A DNA stretch of 32,689 bases, taken from assembly GCA_002050125.1 (NCBI GenBank), contig MWTA01000102.1:1-32689 (forward strand). Reading direction: 5' to 3'. The translations under genes were made by a program, and so were the position numbers. The stretch's first letter is position 1; every line of letters begins with the position of its first letter. Shown piece after piece: positions 32,325 to 32,689 of the stretch. The notes under the pieces were generated by a model, which was given only the letters and a program-made list of their open reading frames with translations, did no database searches and was not told where the DNA came from. This DNA comes from Anaerolineae bacterium UTCFX2 (GTDB taxonomy: Bacteria > Chloroflexota > Anaerolineae > Anaerolineales > UBA4823).

Positions 32325-32689
<365 letters not shown>

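Overview
The window looks like a chromosomal segment of an anaerobic, fermentative member of the Chloroflexota, most likely class Anaerolineae. No 16S is present, so this rests on gene content: a bacterial Elp3 of the kind known from Dehalococcoides, a single-chain pyruvate:ferredoxin oxidoreductase, a long-form formate-tetrahydrofolate ligase, an endonuclease-type MutL, and several membrane or acidic proteins of a style common in Anaerolineae. There are no transposases, phage genes, CRISPR arrays or tRNAs. Genes are tightly packed and the gene-free stretches are short.

Layout from the left. At 1-778 (minus) are the 5' end of a CoA-transferase A subunit and a HAD nucleotidase. At 799-2592 (plus) is mutL, divergent from the HAD gene across a 20 bp gap. 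At 2609-4545 (minus) are a receiver-ATPase CpaE-like protein and a sirtuin. At 4644-6104 (plus) is tilS. At 6264-8192 (minus) is formate-THF ligase. At 8372-10942 (minus) are elp3 and a ROK sugar kinase. At 10968-11714 (plus) is a Trm9-like methyltransferase, divergent from elp3. At 11768-14397 (plus) are a phosphoesterase, a DUF4349 lipoprotein and rsmG. At 14357-17828 (minus) is an operon of a cNMP-fold/PH-like membrane protein, def and recF; recF overlaps the 3' end of rsmG.

At 17940-26124 (minus) lies a compact operon of seven genes, plus an eighth trailing gene. It encodes several polytopic membrane proteins, a zinc-ribbon protein with repeated Pro-x-Trp motifs, a GlmL/MutL-type ASKHA ATPase with no glutamate mutase beside it, and a beta-rich protein of unknown function. 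This is the best candidate here for an undescribed system. At 26451-31109 (plus) are nifJ and a dihydroorotate-dehydrogenase-like flavoprotein. At 31359-31873 (minus) are infA and rpsU, followed by 5S and the 3' end of 23S rRNA, also on the minus strand.

Two themes connect separate regions. First, five start codons (HAD, mutL, methyltransferase, rsmG, and the first gene of the membrane operon) lie exactly 6 nt after a TATAAT or TATACT box, which suggests leaderless mRNAs. Genes inside operons instead tend to have Shine-Dalgarno sequences and GTGA-type overlaps. Second, elp3 and a Trm9-like methyltransferase are divergent neighbours, which suggests a bacterial version of the eukaryotic cm5U to mcm5U wobble-uridine pathway.
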